Below, in pieces: positions 41,520 through 47,787 of a stretch of 47,787 bases of DNA. The notes beneath the pieces are model-generated. The model saw only the letters and a list, made by a program, of their open reading frames with translations, was not told the DNA's origin and made no database searches. Each line of letters begins with the position of its first letter. Position 1 is the first letter of the stretch. The translations under genes and the position numbers were made by a program. This DNA comes from Candidatus Poribacteria bacterium (GTDB lineage: Bacteria > Poribacteria > WGA-4E > WGA-3G): the NCBI GenBank assembly GCA_028821605.1, contig JAPPFM010000046.1, positions 49,237 to 97,023 of the forward strand, read 5' to 3'.

Positions 41520-41963
41520 TCAATCTGTTGAAATCAATTCTACTTTCTGAAGTACCACCTTACTCTGGTTTTTCAACTTCAAGGCTTCAGTGATGTTGCC
41601 CATGTTAATTGCGATCTTGAATTGTTTGGTAGAGGTCGAAAACCGCCCCAAGTAGTCCCCGACGGGAACATCGCCATAGTTTTCAACGAATTTTATCTGA
41701 ATTTTTTGTCCTGTTGTAAACGTCGCCTCAAGCGTGTCGCCGAGTTTCCAACCGCGTTCGGTAAACGGAGCAATTTCCAGATCGGTCACGGCATTGCCGT
41801 GATCGTCGATTTCTACAATTGTCCCAGTGAGCGATGCCATTTGAGGGATCTCTGGCGCGCTTGTCTTTTGACTGCATCCGATAAGGAGGACTACTGTCAT
41901 CAGGACACTTGCAAACGCCAACTTCCAACAACGAAAACAGCATTGATAGTAGAATTTCACCAC
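41520..41963 (-). CDS. Lipoprotein with a SAM-hydrolase C-domain-like fold
   Basis: 147 residues from the GTG at 41963, which has GGAGG 8 nt upstream. An N-terminal signal ends with the lipobox LLIGC (Cys30). The mature part, with GTIVEIDDHGNAVTDLEI, the YGDVPVGDY turn and INMGNITEALKLKNQSKV, resembles the C-terminal beta barrel of S-adenosylmethionine hydroxide adenosyltransferases (SAM_HAT), here without the N-terminal half that contributes to the active site. Thus it is probably a binding protein, not an enzyme. The resemblance is by pattern only. It faces the EEP-lipoprotein gene divergently. Confidence 0.65.
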   Translation of the reverse strand: MVKFYYQCCFRCWKLAFASVLMTVVLLIGCSQKTSAPEIPQMASLTGTIVEIDDHGNAVTDLEIAPFTERGWKLGDTLEATFTTGQKIQIKFVENYGDVPVGDYLGRFSTSTKQFKIAINMGNITEALKLKNQSKVVLQKVELISTD

Positions 41964-42063
41964 AATACATACCTCCATGAGTCTTTTAGAAACTGCCTTA
42001 AGTATAGTGGAAAGACAGGTAAATGTCAAGCGAAAGCAGCGAGTGATGTTCAAGCAATTTCAT

Positions 42064-42092
42064 TTGACACACTATCTGGTTTGTGTTATTCT
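42064..42092 (+). promoter_or_regulatory. Sigma70-type promoter of the EEP lipoprotein gene
   Basis: TTGACA (42064-42069), a 17-nt spacer and TATTCT (42087-42092) preceded by TGT, an extended -10. It lies about 120 bp before the ATG at 42211. Confidence 0.7.
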
Positions 42093-42210
42093 TTTTTTCC
42101 ACTATTTCCTGTGTAAAACACACCGGAATGCATTAATGCCAGTTGTGATCGGAAGATTGCTCTTATAGTAAGCGTGCCACAATGTAGAAATTGAGGCACC
42201 AGAGGTAAAT

Positions 42211-43329
42211 ATGTTAAAAAATTTGAATGTTTATAGTCGGTATTTGAAGTTTGATAGTTCCATAAAAATTGTTCTCCTATTGTTTGGCATCCTATTGAGT
42301 CTTTCGGGTTGCGAAAGAATATCAGACCCGATGCTACCGGATGACAGTACATTAGAAGCAGAACCCCTCACAGTGATGACTTACAACGTTTACGTCGGGG
42401 GCAGTCCGGATGAACTTTTAACTGTAGAGAATCTGTTACAGGTGCCCCAGGAAGTCGCTAATATCTATAACGCGATTATAGCATCAAACTTTCCGAGTCG
42501 TGCTGCGGCAATTGCTCAGTCTATAAAAGTCTATCAACCGCATCTTATCGGGTTACAAGAAATTTCGCTGGTTCGCCGACAGAGCCCAGGAGATAGACTC
42601 ACAGGTGGAGAACCTGCTGAAGAGGTCCTCTTCGATTTTCTCGAAATTATGATGGAAGCCCTTCAAACGGAAGGTTTAAACTATCAGGTCGCCGCGGAAG
42701 TCCAAAATTTTGATATTGAAATGCCAATGGGATCATTCAGCGAGTATGACGATGTCCGTCTAACCGATTTTGATGTAATTCTCGCCCGAAGCGATGTCAC
42801 TGTCTCGCGCCCTGTGAGCATGAATTACAACAGTAAACTTACGATTGACAGTCTCTTTATCGAAGTCTTGCGAGGCTACGTCGCTATAGATGCGACTGTC
42901 TCAGGTACGACTTACCGCGTTGTTAATACACATTTGGAGGCAGGGGCAATAGGGAAAGAAAGCCGAGTGGCACAAGCAGAAGAACTCGTGACTAACCTTC
43001 AAGACGAAACTTTACCCATCATCCTATTAGGGGATTTTAACACGGCGGCCTCCGATGGTGCTGCTTACCAAATTTTATTATCGGCGGGATATGTTGATGT
43101 CTGGCAGATGGACTCTGAGGGAACCGGCAATACGTGTTGTCAAGCTGATGATATCCTCAATGAGATGAGTGTTCTCTTTGAGCGGATTGATCAGATTTTC
43201 GTCCGAAATTTGGAACTTCCAGTTTCTATCCTGACGGACACCGTCGGTGATAAACCGTCAGATCGATTGGCTTCTGGATTGTGGCCCTCCGACCACGCGG
43301 GAGTCGTCGCACATTTCGCATTTGAGTAG
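42211..43329 (+). CDS. Endonuclease/exonuclease/phosphatase-family lipoprotein
   Basis: 372 residues. The lipoprotein signal ends LSLSGC (Cys34, CERISDPML follows). The DNase I-like EEP fold is complete: MTYNVY (Asn, about 56-61), GLQEIS (metal Glu, about 114), VNTHLEAG, LLGDFNTAAS (about 273-282) with Asp and Asn, RIDQIF and the terminal WPSDHAGV catalytic His. The enzyme is anchored to a membrane outside the cytoplasm; the fold serves nucleases, sphingomyelinases and phosphatases, and the substrate is unknown. AGAGG lies 7 nt before the ATG. A hairpin terminator follows. Confidence 0.88.
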   Translation: MLKNLNVYSRYLKFDSSIKIVLLLFGILLSLSGCERISDPMLPDDSTLEAEPLTVMTYNVYVGGSPDELLTVENLLQVPQEVANIYNAIIASNFPSRAAAIAQSIKVYQPHLIGLQEISLVRRQSPGDRLTGGEPAEEVLFDFLEIMMEALQTEGLNYQVAAEVQNFDIEMPMGSFSEYDDVRLTDFDVILARSDVTVSRPVSMNYNSKLTIDSLFIEVLRGYVAIDATVSGTTYRVVNTHLEAGAIGKESRVAQAEELVTNLQDETLPIILLGDFNTAASDGAAYQILLSAGYVDVWQMDSEGTGNTCCQADDILNEMSVLFERIDQIFVRNLELPVSILTDTVGDKPSDRLASGLWPSDHAGVVAHFAFE

Positions 43330-43352
43330 TATAAAATCGTTTGACATTCTAA

Positions 43353-43408
43353 AAAAGTAAAGCGCGCTACGACGTAGTTTGAAAATCCGTTGCAGCGCAC
43401 TTTTTGTT
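43353..43408. terminator. Bidirectional terminator between convergent genes
   Basis: AAAGCGCGCT (43359-43368) pairs with AGCGCACTTT (43394-43403), with one mismatch and a further GACG/CCGT inner stem. T-runs lie on both sides (TTTTTG after it; TTTTTT on the other strand), fitting termination of both the EEP gene and the binding-protein gene. Confidence 0.75.
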
Positions 43409-43423
43409 TAACGAGTTTTAGAC

Positions 43424-44599
43424 TTACTCGGTTCCGCTAATCTCAGGTGCCGCCTCAATTATCATATCCTGCGGCATACCATTAAGAATTTGCCGTACCC
43501 CGACACTTTTGACTGGATTGCGGTTCGCATCAAAATGAGAGATACTTGTAGCACCTTCGTAGCTTGTGATTTTAGCGATCGCATCTCGAATCGCAGCTGG
43601 ATCATCCGTTGATCCCACTGTTTCGATTGCCATTTTCAAGATTCTCATGGCATCATAGCCTGCTGCTGCAATGCCGTCAACGGAGCCGTATGTCGCCTTA
43701 TAAGCAGCATTAAAATCTACAGCATCCGGATCTAAGTTGGTACAATAGTAACCGTCAACAGGTTCATTATCCTCCAGAGTCGTAGACATCAGCGGATCAT
43801 CCCAACCATCGCTACCAATAAAGGTAGATTCAATTCCCATTTCCCGTGCTTGTTTCATTATATGTGGGTTCGCTGGTGGAAAACTGGCGAGGAGAAGGAC
43901 ATCAGGGGCTGCATCTTTAACTGCAGTAAGTTGTTCAGTAAACATCATCGCCCCACCCTCATAGGTTTCCTCGACAACTACGCTCCCGCCAAGTTTTTCA
44001 AAACTTGCCTTGAATGATTGCACAAAACCCTCAGAATAGACATCCGCGTTCTGCCAAATCATTGCAGCGGTACTCGCTCCTTGTTGACTTATAACTTTTG
44101 CCAGAAGTTCCGCCTGTAACACATTGGAGCCTGCAATGAGAAACATAAAATCATTTGGGTCAGTCGCGTCTGCCGTCACCTCTGCCCTTGTTGCTCCGAG
44201 GAGTACTGGGATATTGATGACGGGTCCAACTTTCACGGCGTGGCTCGAAAACAAGGGACCCAATATAGCGACAACACCTTCCATTTCAGCTAATTCTGTT
44301 GCAGACTGAACAACGGTATCTGTCGTTTCTGCCCTAAAACTCAACTCGACCTGCATGTTGAGGATACCTCCAGCTGCGTTGATTTCAGCTTGGGCAAGTT
44401 TAGCCCCTTTGCCAAAACTGGTATAATTTGGCTGTGGGTGAATCAAACCCACTTTAAGTGTGGGTATCGTGTCGGTATCAGAGGGAGGGACCATCTCATC
44501 AGTTACCCCCATGTCATGCATTCGTTCACACCCTGACAGCAACGCAACTGAGAGTGAAAGGCAAACGCAAAGCATTAATCTAAAAATTTTAATGTTCAT
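43424..44599 (-). CDS. Branched-chain-amino-acid-type ABC substrate-binding lipoprotein
   Basis: 391 residues from the ATG at 44599 (GGAGA 9 nt upstream). The signal ends VALLSGC, with lipobox Cys near residue 24 and CERMHDMG after it. The type I periplasmic-binding fold (ANF receptor) is seen as LKVGLIHPQPNYTSFGKGAK, AEINAAGGI, VAILGPLFSSHAV, GYDAMRILKMAIE and others. Such proteins deliver amino acids or related ligands to Liv-type ABC transporters. No permease or ATPase gene is near, so it is an orphan here. It is convergent to the EEP gene and followed by the 43353 terminator. Confidence 0.88.
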   Translation of the reverse strand: MNIKIFRLMLCVCLSLSVALLSGCERMHDMGVTDEMVPPSDTDTIPTLKVGLIHPQPNYTSFGKGAKLAQAEINAAGGILNMQVELSFRAETTDTVVQSATELAEMEGVVAILGPLFSSHAVKVGPVINIPVLLGATRAEVTADATDPNDFMFLIAGSNVLQAELLAKVISQQGASTAAMIWQNADVYSEGFVQSFKASFEKLGGSVVVEETYEGGAMMFTEQLTAVKDAAPDVLLLASFPPANPHIMKQAREMGIESTFIGSDGWDDPLMSTTLEDNEPVDGYYCTNLDPDAVDFNAAYKATYGSVDGIAAAGYDAMRILKMAIETVGSTDDPAAIRDAIAKITSYEGATSISHFDANRNPVKSVGVRQILNGMPQDMIIEAAPEISGTE

Positions 44600-44650
44600 A
44601 AATATAATCTCCATTAATAGTAGCAAGCACGCGTTATGTGCTGTAAAGTA

Positions 44651-45010
44651 AAGTTTAACGTGAGTTTGATAAATATAGTAAAATTTAACGTGAGTTTGAT
44701 AATTAAACGTGGGTTCAAGAATAAGATACGAATATGGACGTAGGTTGGGTTGAGCGGTAAAGCCACAAGCACATTTTCACTATACACAGCATTCCGGTTT
44801 CCAATGAACCCTTCCGGTAGATAGGTGTAGCGAAACCCAACATCCCAAACGGTGTTGGTATCATAATGCGTTGGGTTTCACTCGGTTTTTGGTGATTTCA
44901 GGTTTTCTGCTCCTCTGAAAACTGTGCTGTGTGCGATTTTTAGGAGATCTCCGTTCAACCCAACCTACAGGACGCTTCAATTTTTATTTTCAAACTCACG
45001 TTATATAACA
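44651..45010. repeat. Nested palindromic repeat region without genes
   Basis: TTTAACGTGAGTTTGAT occurs at 44654 and 44684 and, reversed, at about 44991. Inside lies a 230-bp element whose ends are TAGGTTGGGTTGAGCGG (44741) and CCGTTCAACCCAACCTA (44951-44967), with GAAACCCAACAT and GTTGGGTTTCACT as an inner pair. It occupies most of the gap upstream of the binding-protein gene and codes for nothing. Confidence 0.8.
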
Positions 45011-45081
45011 TGAGCGGTTCTCCTTTTTATGTCAGGTGAGGTCGTTTCACTATCGCAATCAAGGGGCTTTTCATTTCCACC

Positions 45082-46284
45082 TTAGAATTCGCGGGATTTT
45101 AGTTTCTCGAATACAAACCGTATTTCAGGCGTAAACACCTCTCTGAGTTTCAGTAGATTCTCAACATGCCATGCTCGGATAACTTCTAACTCACGGGCAT
45201 CGGCTTCAATGTCGCCCCCGCCATCCCGCCGAAATCCCAGTGTACAGGCGCGCTGTTCGTCTCGCCGATTCCAGCGTAACGGCGCGTCGAATCTCGCATT
45301 GATTTCAGATTTCCTTTCTATGAGAATATCAAAGAAGTTTTTGTTCTCTTCTTTTTTAGTGAAATCAATCTGTAGTCCCGTAGACACCTGCCTCCCTCGA
45401 ACAAAGTGCGCGTAATACCAGATGCCCCGGTCGCCAAAAGGAAAAAAGTAGACATTATTTCTTGAGTAAGAACTCCCGTCGGTAAAGTTATGCTGTTGCG
45501 TCATCTCAGTGTTGAGTGCCTGAAAATAAGACTGATACTTCTCTTTTTTCGTTGTCGGAGCCGGTGGAGGCACATCATTTTCATCTTCCTTGCATCCCTC
45601 TTGTGGACTTTTTAGCGTCTTGAGGAAACCTAAGACGTGCTCATTGCTCGGTTTGTATCCACAGTCGGCTTCTGTCGCCTCGGCGAGCACCTCTATCAAG
45701 AATTCATCTGCCATGTCTACCAACTTCTGCCACGTCTGCGGGAGATGTCTTGATGCCTCTCTTTGACCCACCAACTTCTTATAGTCATCTGCGAAGGTTT
45801 CAATCGCGACACCCTTGTGTATCGCAGCAAAACGCAAATATCTCTGAAGGCGGTAGGCATTCTTATCGCTGTCAGGATCGCTGAGATCCAACTCACAGAC
45901 CAAGCGTTGGGCGTAAGGACCCGTTCCAGATGGGTAAAAGAATCGCCACACCTTGCCATCCGTGAGTACGAGCATTGGCACACCTTGATGAAACGCATAC
46001 GAAAAAAGTTGCTCTTCTGCACCCGCAAGGGCACCCACTCGCTTGGCTTCAATGAGGACAATCGGGTGTTGTACCGGATCACAGAGGGCGTAGTCTACTC
46101 TCCCATTGGCAATTTTGTACTCACGACAGACAAGGGTTATATCGGTCGTCGTCCATCCCAAGCACTGGAGCAACCGATCTACAATCCCGTTACACACCGC
46201 GGCTTCATCGCGATAGAGACCGCGTTCTAAACCGGTTCGTATCTCATCAATCTCAGACACCAATCTTGCTATCTCTTTTGACAT
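45082..46284 (-). CDS. HsdR_N-like PD-(D/E)XK nuclease with DUF4268-like domain
   Basis: 400 residues from the ATG at 46284, preceded by AAGGGG at about 10 nt. The N-terminal domain (1-190) has the PD-(D/E)XK core of type I restriction N-terminal domains: GRVDYALCD (D64) and PIVLIEAKR (E79, K81), then QLFSYAFHQGVPMLVLTDG. A linker with EDENDVPPPAP (about 240) leads to a C-terminal domain (about 255-400) of aromatic-rich beta pattern resembling DUF4268. No helicase motor or methyltransferase is present. The gene starts 17 bp after the GIY-YIG-like gene, so they form a pair. Confidence 0.78.
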   Translation of the reverse strand: MSKEIARLVSEIDEIRTGLERGLYRDEAAVCNGIVDRLLQCLGWTTTDITLVCREYKIANGRVDYALCDPVQHPIVLIEAKRVGALAGAEEQLFSYAFHQGVPMLVLTDGKVWRFFYPSGTGPYAQRLVCELDLSDPDSDKNAYRLQRYLRFAAIHKGVAIETFADDYKKLVGQREASRHLPQTWQKLVDMADEFLIEVLAEATEADCGYKPSNEHVLGFLKTLKSPQEGCKEDENDVPPPAPTTKKEKYQSYFQALNTEMTQQHNFTDGSSYSRNNVYFFPFGDRGIWYYAHFVRGRQVSTGLQIDFTKKEENKNFFDILIERKSEINARFDAPLRWNRRDEQRACTLGFRRDGGGDIEADARELEVIRAWHVENLLKLREVFTPEIRFVFEKLKSREF

Positions 46285-46301
46285 AAAATACACCCCTTCG
46301 T

Positions 46302-46940
46302 TTACAGTCTTCGGTAAATCGCCAAAACTTCGCTCGGAGATGTCGAAAACCATTCTGTCCCGATCGCATTTGCTATCCGCCTGCTCTTTAGCACATCGTG
46401 TATGCGATTCTCCAGCGTTCGGCAATCCTCTGTCCTGAGAATGAGTGCGATTTGTGGTATCTCTGGACATTGATCGCCAATCTGTTGACTCACCCTGTCT
46501 GTAACTTCATTTTCAGTTCTACCGATATTGCATAGCCAATGAGGGGATCCTAATGATTCAGCATACCATTGATACGTCGGGAAATAATAGAGATAAACCG
46601 ACTCGTTGCCGCTGCCGATAATCTCCACCTGAGATGTATCAATTTTTCTATCAACATCTGTTCCTATCCCAAACCTTTCCTGCTTTAGACGTTCGCGCGC
46701 AGTCCAAACGGCGGTCTTCCCTCCACCTTCGGGATTATCCATACCTAACATTTTTGCCAGTTGTCTGTCAGGGATATGGTCAAATAGGGAAACATTATTT
46801 TCGTACTTGGTCAGATTCATCTCTTTCAGAACATGGTATGCCGCATCCGTATTTTTTCGTCGTTGTACCATGATCCTTGCTTCTTCAAGGAGTTGCCTGA
46901 ACCTTGGATATTTAAGGTTATCGTCATAAGTTTTCATCAT
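46302..46940 (-). CDS. GIY-YIG/T5orf172-like nuclease
   Basis: 212 residues. The C-terminal half (about 113-210) shows SVYLYYFP, the central CNIGRTENEVTDRV (KIGxT-type motif with Arg), LENRIHDVLKSRR with Glu177 and TEWFSTSPSEVL, the T5orf172/Mug113 version of GIY-YIG. The N-terminal half (about 1-105) is helical with LFDHIPDRQLAKMLG and a Gly-rich EGGGKTAVWTARERL, possibly a DNA-binding module (winged or helix-turn-helix). AGAAGG lies about 8 nt upstream of the ATG. The downstream HsdR_N-like gene follows by 17 bp. Role inferred: paired nucleases of an unknown, probably defensive, module. Confidence 0.72.
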   Translation of the reverse strand: MMKTYDDNLKYPRFRQLLEEARIMVQRRKNTDAAYHVLKEMNLTKYENNVSLFDHIPDRQLAKMLGMDNPEGGGKTAVWTARERLKQERFGIGTDVDRKIDTSQVEIIGSGNESVYLYYFPTYQWYAESLGSPHWLCNIGRTENEVTDRVSQQIGDQCPEIPQIALILRTEDCRTLENRIHDVLKSRRIANAIGTEWFSTSPSEVLAIYRRL

Positions 46941-47107
46941 TAGAAACGCCTTCTCTATTGATAGTTTGCGTTGTGTGTATATGCGTTGGAGAGTGTGATA
47001 AAGACACCATACGTAGGGGGGGCGAACTCACAACCTTACCGTTTCAGTTTCCCCCACGATGCTAGCAATTTGTTGCCTCTACACTCATAGATCTTCTCCT
47101 GGCTTAT
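46941..47107. other. Spacer between the coiled-coil gene and the nuclease pair
   Basis: This 167-bp gap holds a run of seven G (CGTAGGGGGGGCGAACTCAC) that resembles a short dispersed repeat; no other structure is obvious. A promoter for the GIY-YIG gene may lie here. Confidence 0.5.
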
Positions 47108-47787
47108 CTATTTCTTCAGGTAAAACATAGGGGGGCTATCATGTGATTTTGTTAGAATACCACGCTTTTCTAATGCCAATAAGATTGATAAAACATCATC
47201 ATAACCAACTCCAGTAAATACTGATACCTCGCCTGGCTGTATGCTTTCACCTGAGGTTTTATGCGTAACGAGGTAGTCTATTACCTTACCGATCTTAAAA
47301 TGAGGATAATTAAAGGCATCAGACAAGCCTTTACGGGATCCAGAATTGTATGCTACACCAGCCGCAAATAAAACTACCACAACGAAAACACAAGCCATTG
47401 TGAGGAGCATACCTTTTTTCTCTCTATCATGTTGCCGAGTCATTTCAAGTCTTTCTGACTGAGCAGATTCATTCGATAGCCTAATAGTTTCATATCTTTC
47501 TTTGATCACTTGAATTTCTGACTTCAAACTGTTATTTTCGAGTTCCAGTGCATCATTTCTTTGCTGAAGCGTAGCATTTTCGGTCTGCGTCGGGGATTTT
47601 ACTTTCTTCAGATAATCGTTTTCTGTTTTCAAAGCCTCGATCTGCTTTTCCACCACTGCTGCAATAGCATACTCAGCGTCATATTCTCCACCCGGCATAC
47701 TCTGTGTTTCATCCATCTCTTGAATTGTAGTCATCACTTGAATTTCTGACTTCAAACTGTTATTTTCGAGTTCCAGTGCATCATTTC
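47108..47787 (-). CDS. Coiled-coil, single-pass membrane protein with winged-helix-like tail (5' end beyond window)
   Basis: The frame is open to the right edge, so the N-terminus is incomplete. A long coiled coil (heptads with Glu, Leu, Asn: ENDYLKKVK, ATLQQRNDALELENNSLKSE) precedes one transmembrane segment (LLTMACVFVVVVLFAAGV). A short cytoplasmic or periplasmic domain follows that resembles a winged helix (VIDYLVTHK, TGVGYDDVLSILLALEKRG). The coil carries a duplicated segment: NDALELENNSLKSEIQV appears inside the gene and again at the window edge. Function unknown; an envelope sensor is one reading. It is in the same direction as the nuclease pair. Confidence 0.65.
   Translation of the reverse strand, partial: NDALELENNSLKSEIQVMTTIQEMDETQSMPGGEYDAEYAIAAVVEKQIEALKTENDYLKKVKSPTQTENATLQQRNDALELENNSLKSEIQVIKERYETIRLSNESAQSERLEMTRQHDREKKGMLLTMACVFVVVVLFAAGVAYNSGSRKGLSDAFNYPHFKIGKVIDYLVTHKTSGESIQPGEVSVFTGVGYDDVLSILLALEKRGILTKSHDSPPMFYLKK
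47504..47558. repeat. 55-bp exact direct repeat, inner copy
   Basis: The segment beginning ATCACTTGAATTTCTGAC is identical to the last 55 bases of the window (47733-47787). Both are read in the same frame by the coiled-coil gene. Confidence 0.9.
47733..47787. repeat. 55-bp exact direct repeat, terminal copy
   Basis: The window ends exactly where this repeat copy ends, which suggests an assembly break at a repeat; the true sequence may hold more copies. Confidence 0.85.

Noticed and set aside
46284-46470. Upstream extension of the HsdR_N-like gene
   Set aside because: It overlaps the GIY-YIG gene by over 160 bp; the ATG at 46284 has a ribosome site and family-like start.

Overview
The window looks like a chromosomal contig end from an uncultured Gram-negative-type bacterium: roughly half GC, lipoproteins with clear lipoboxes, and a GT9 heptosyltransferase-like enzyme. 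The mix of paired secreted LamG proteins, an LRR/cadherin-repeat exoprotein, a fused WD40-protease, many TIM-barrel, enolase-superfamily and aldolase enzymes and very many small intergenic palindromes reminds me most of Candidatus Poribacteria. That assignment is inference; no rRNA or tRNA gene was recognised. The right edge ends inside an exact 55-bp direct repeat, as assembly contigs often do.

Layout. 1-1344: 5' part of a secreted LRR/cadherin-repeat protein (minus). 2.3-5.2 kb: enolase-superfamily enzyme, a 65-residue protein and a SIS-domain sugar-phosphate protein. 5.2-7.3 kb: nadD-yacG-yqeK-rsfS behind a clear sigma70-type promoter. 7.4-11.8 kb: PP2C phosphatase, then a beta-propeller protein, a glycerol-1-phosphate-dehydrogenase-like enzyme and an M19 dipeptidase. 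11.9-15.4 kb (minus): FMN reductase, RNase HIII-like, thiI, glycosyltransferase 9. 15.6-17.8 kb: two LamG genes duplicated together with their promoter. 17.9-20.8 kb: TPR protein, TIM-barrel isomerase, nagB. 21.0-22.4 kb: sigma54 activator with a degenerate receiver. 23.5-31.2 kb (minus): pyrR-pyrC-carA-carB plus a hypothetical gene, preceded by a PyrR-type attenuator whose binding site matches the known consensus at every position.

31-47.8 kb is accessory and rich in nucleases: two paralogous PD-(D/E)XK-fold proteins (one has lost its E-x-K), an HNH-like protein, a WD40-trypsin fusion, an IsrB element with its omega RNA region and right-end hairpin, a TdeIII-like restriction enzyme with no methyltransferase in view, and a GIY-YIG-like gene coupled to an HsdR_N/DUF4268-like nuclease gene. 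HpcH-type aldolase, creatininase, a kinase, lipoproteins and an orphan periplasmic binding protein lie between them.

A second layer is dispersed repeats. Short palindromes and paired inverted arrays of roughly 7-bp units fill the gaps between genes, often right up to start or stop codons where no Shine-Dalgarno is visible. Twice they sit in frame inside enzymes (carA residues about 169-203; the dipeptidase, residues about 39-48). The strongest candidates for follow-up are the nuclease gene pair at 45.1-46.9 kb, the IsrB locus, the PyrR attenuator and the repeat-into-protein insertions.
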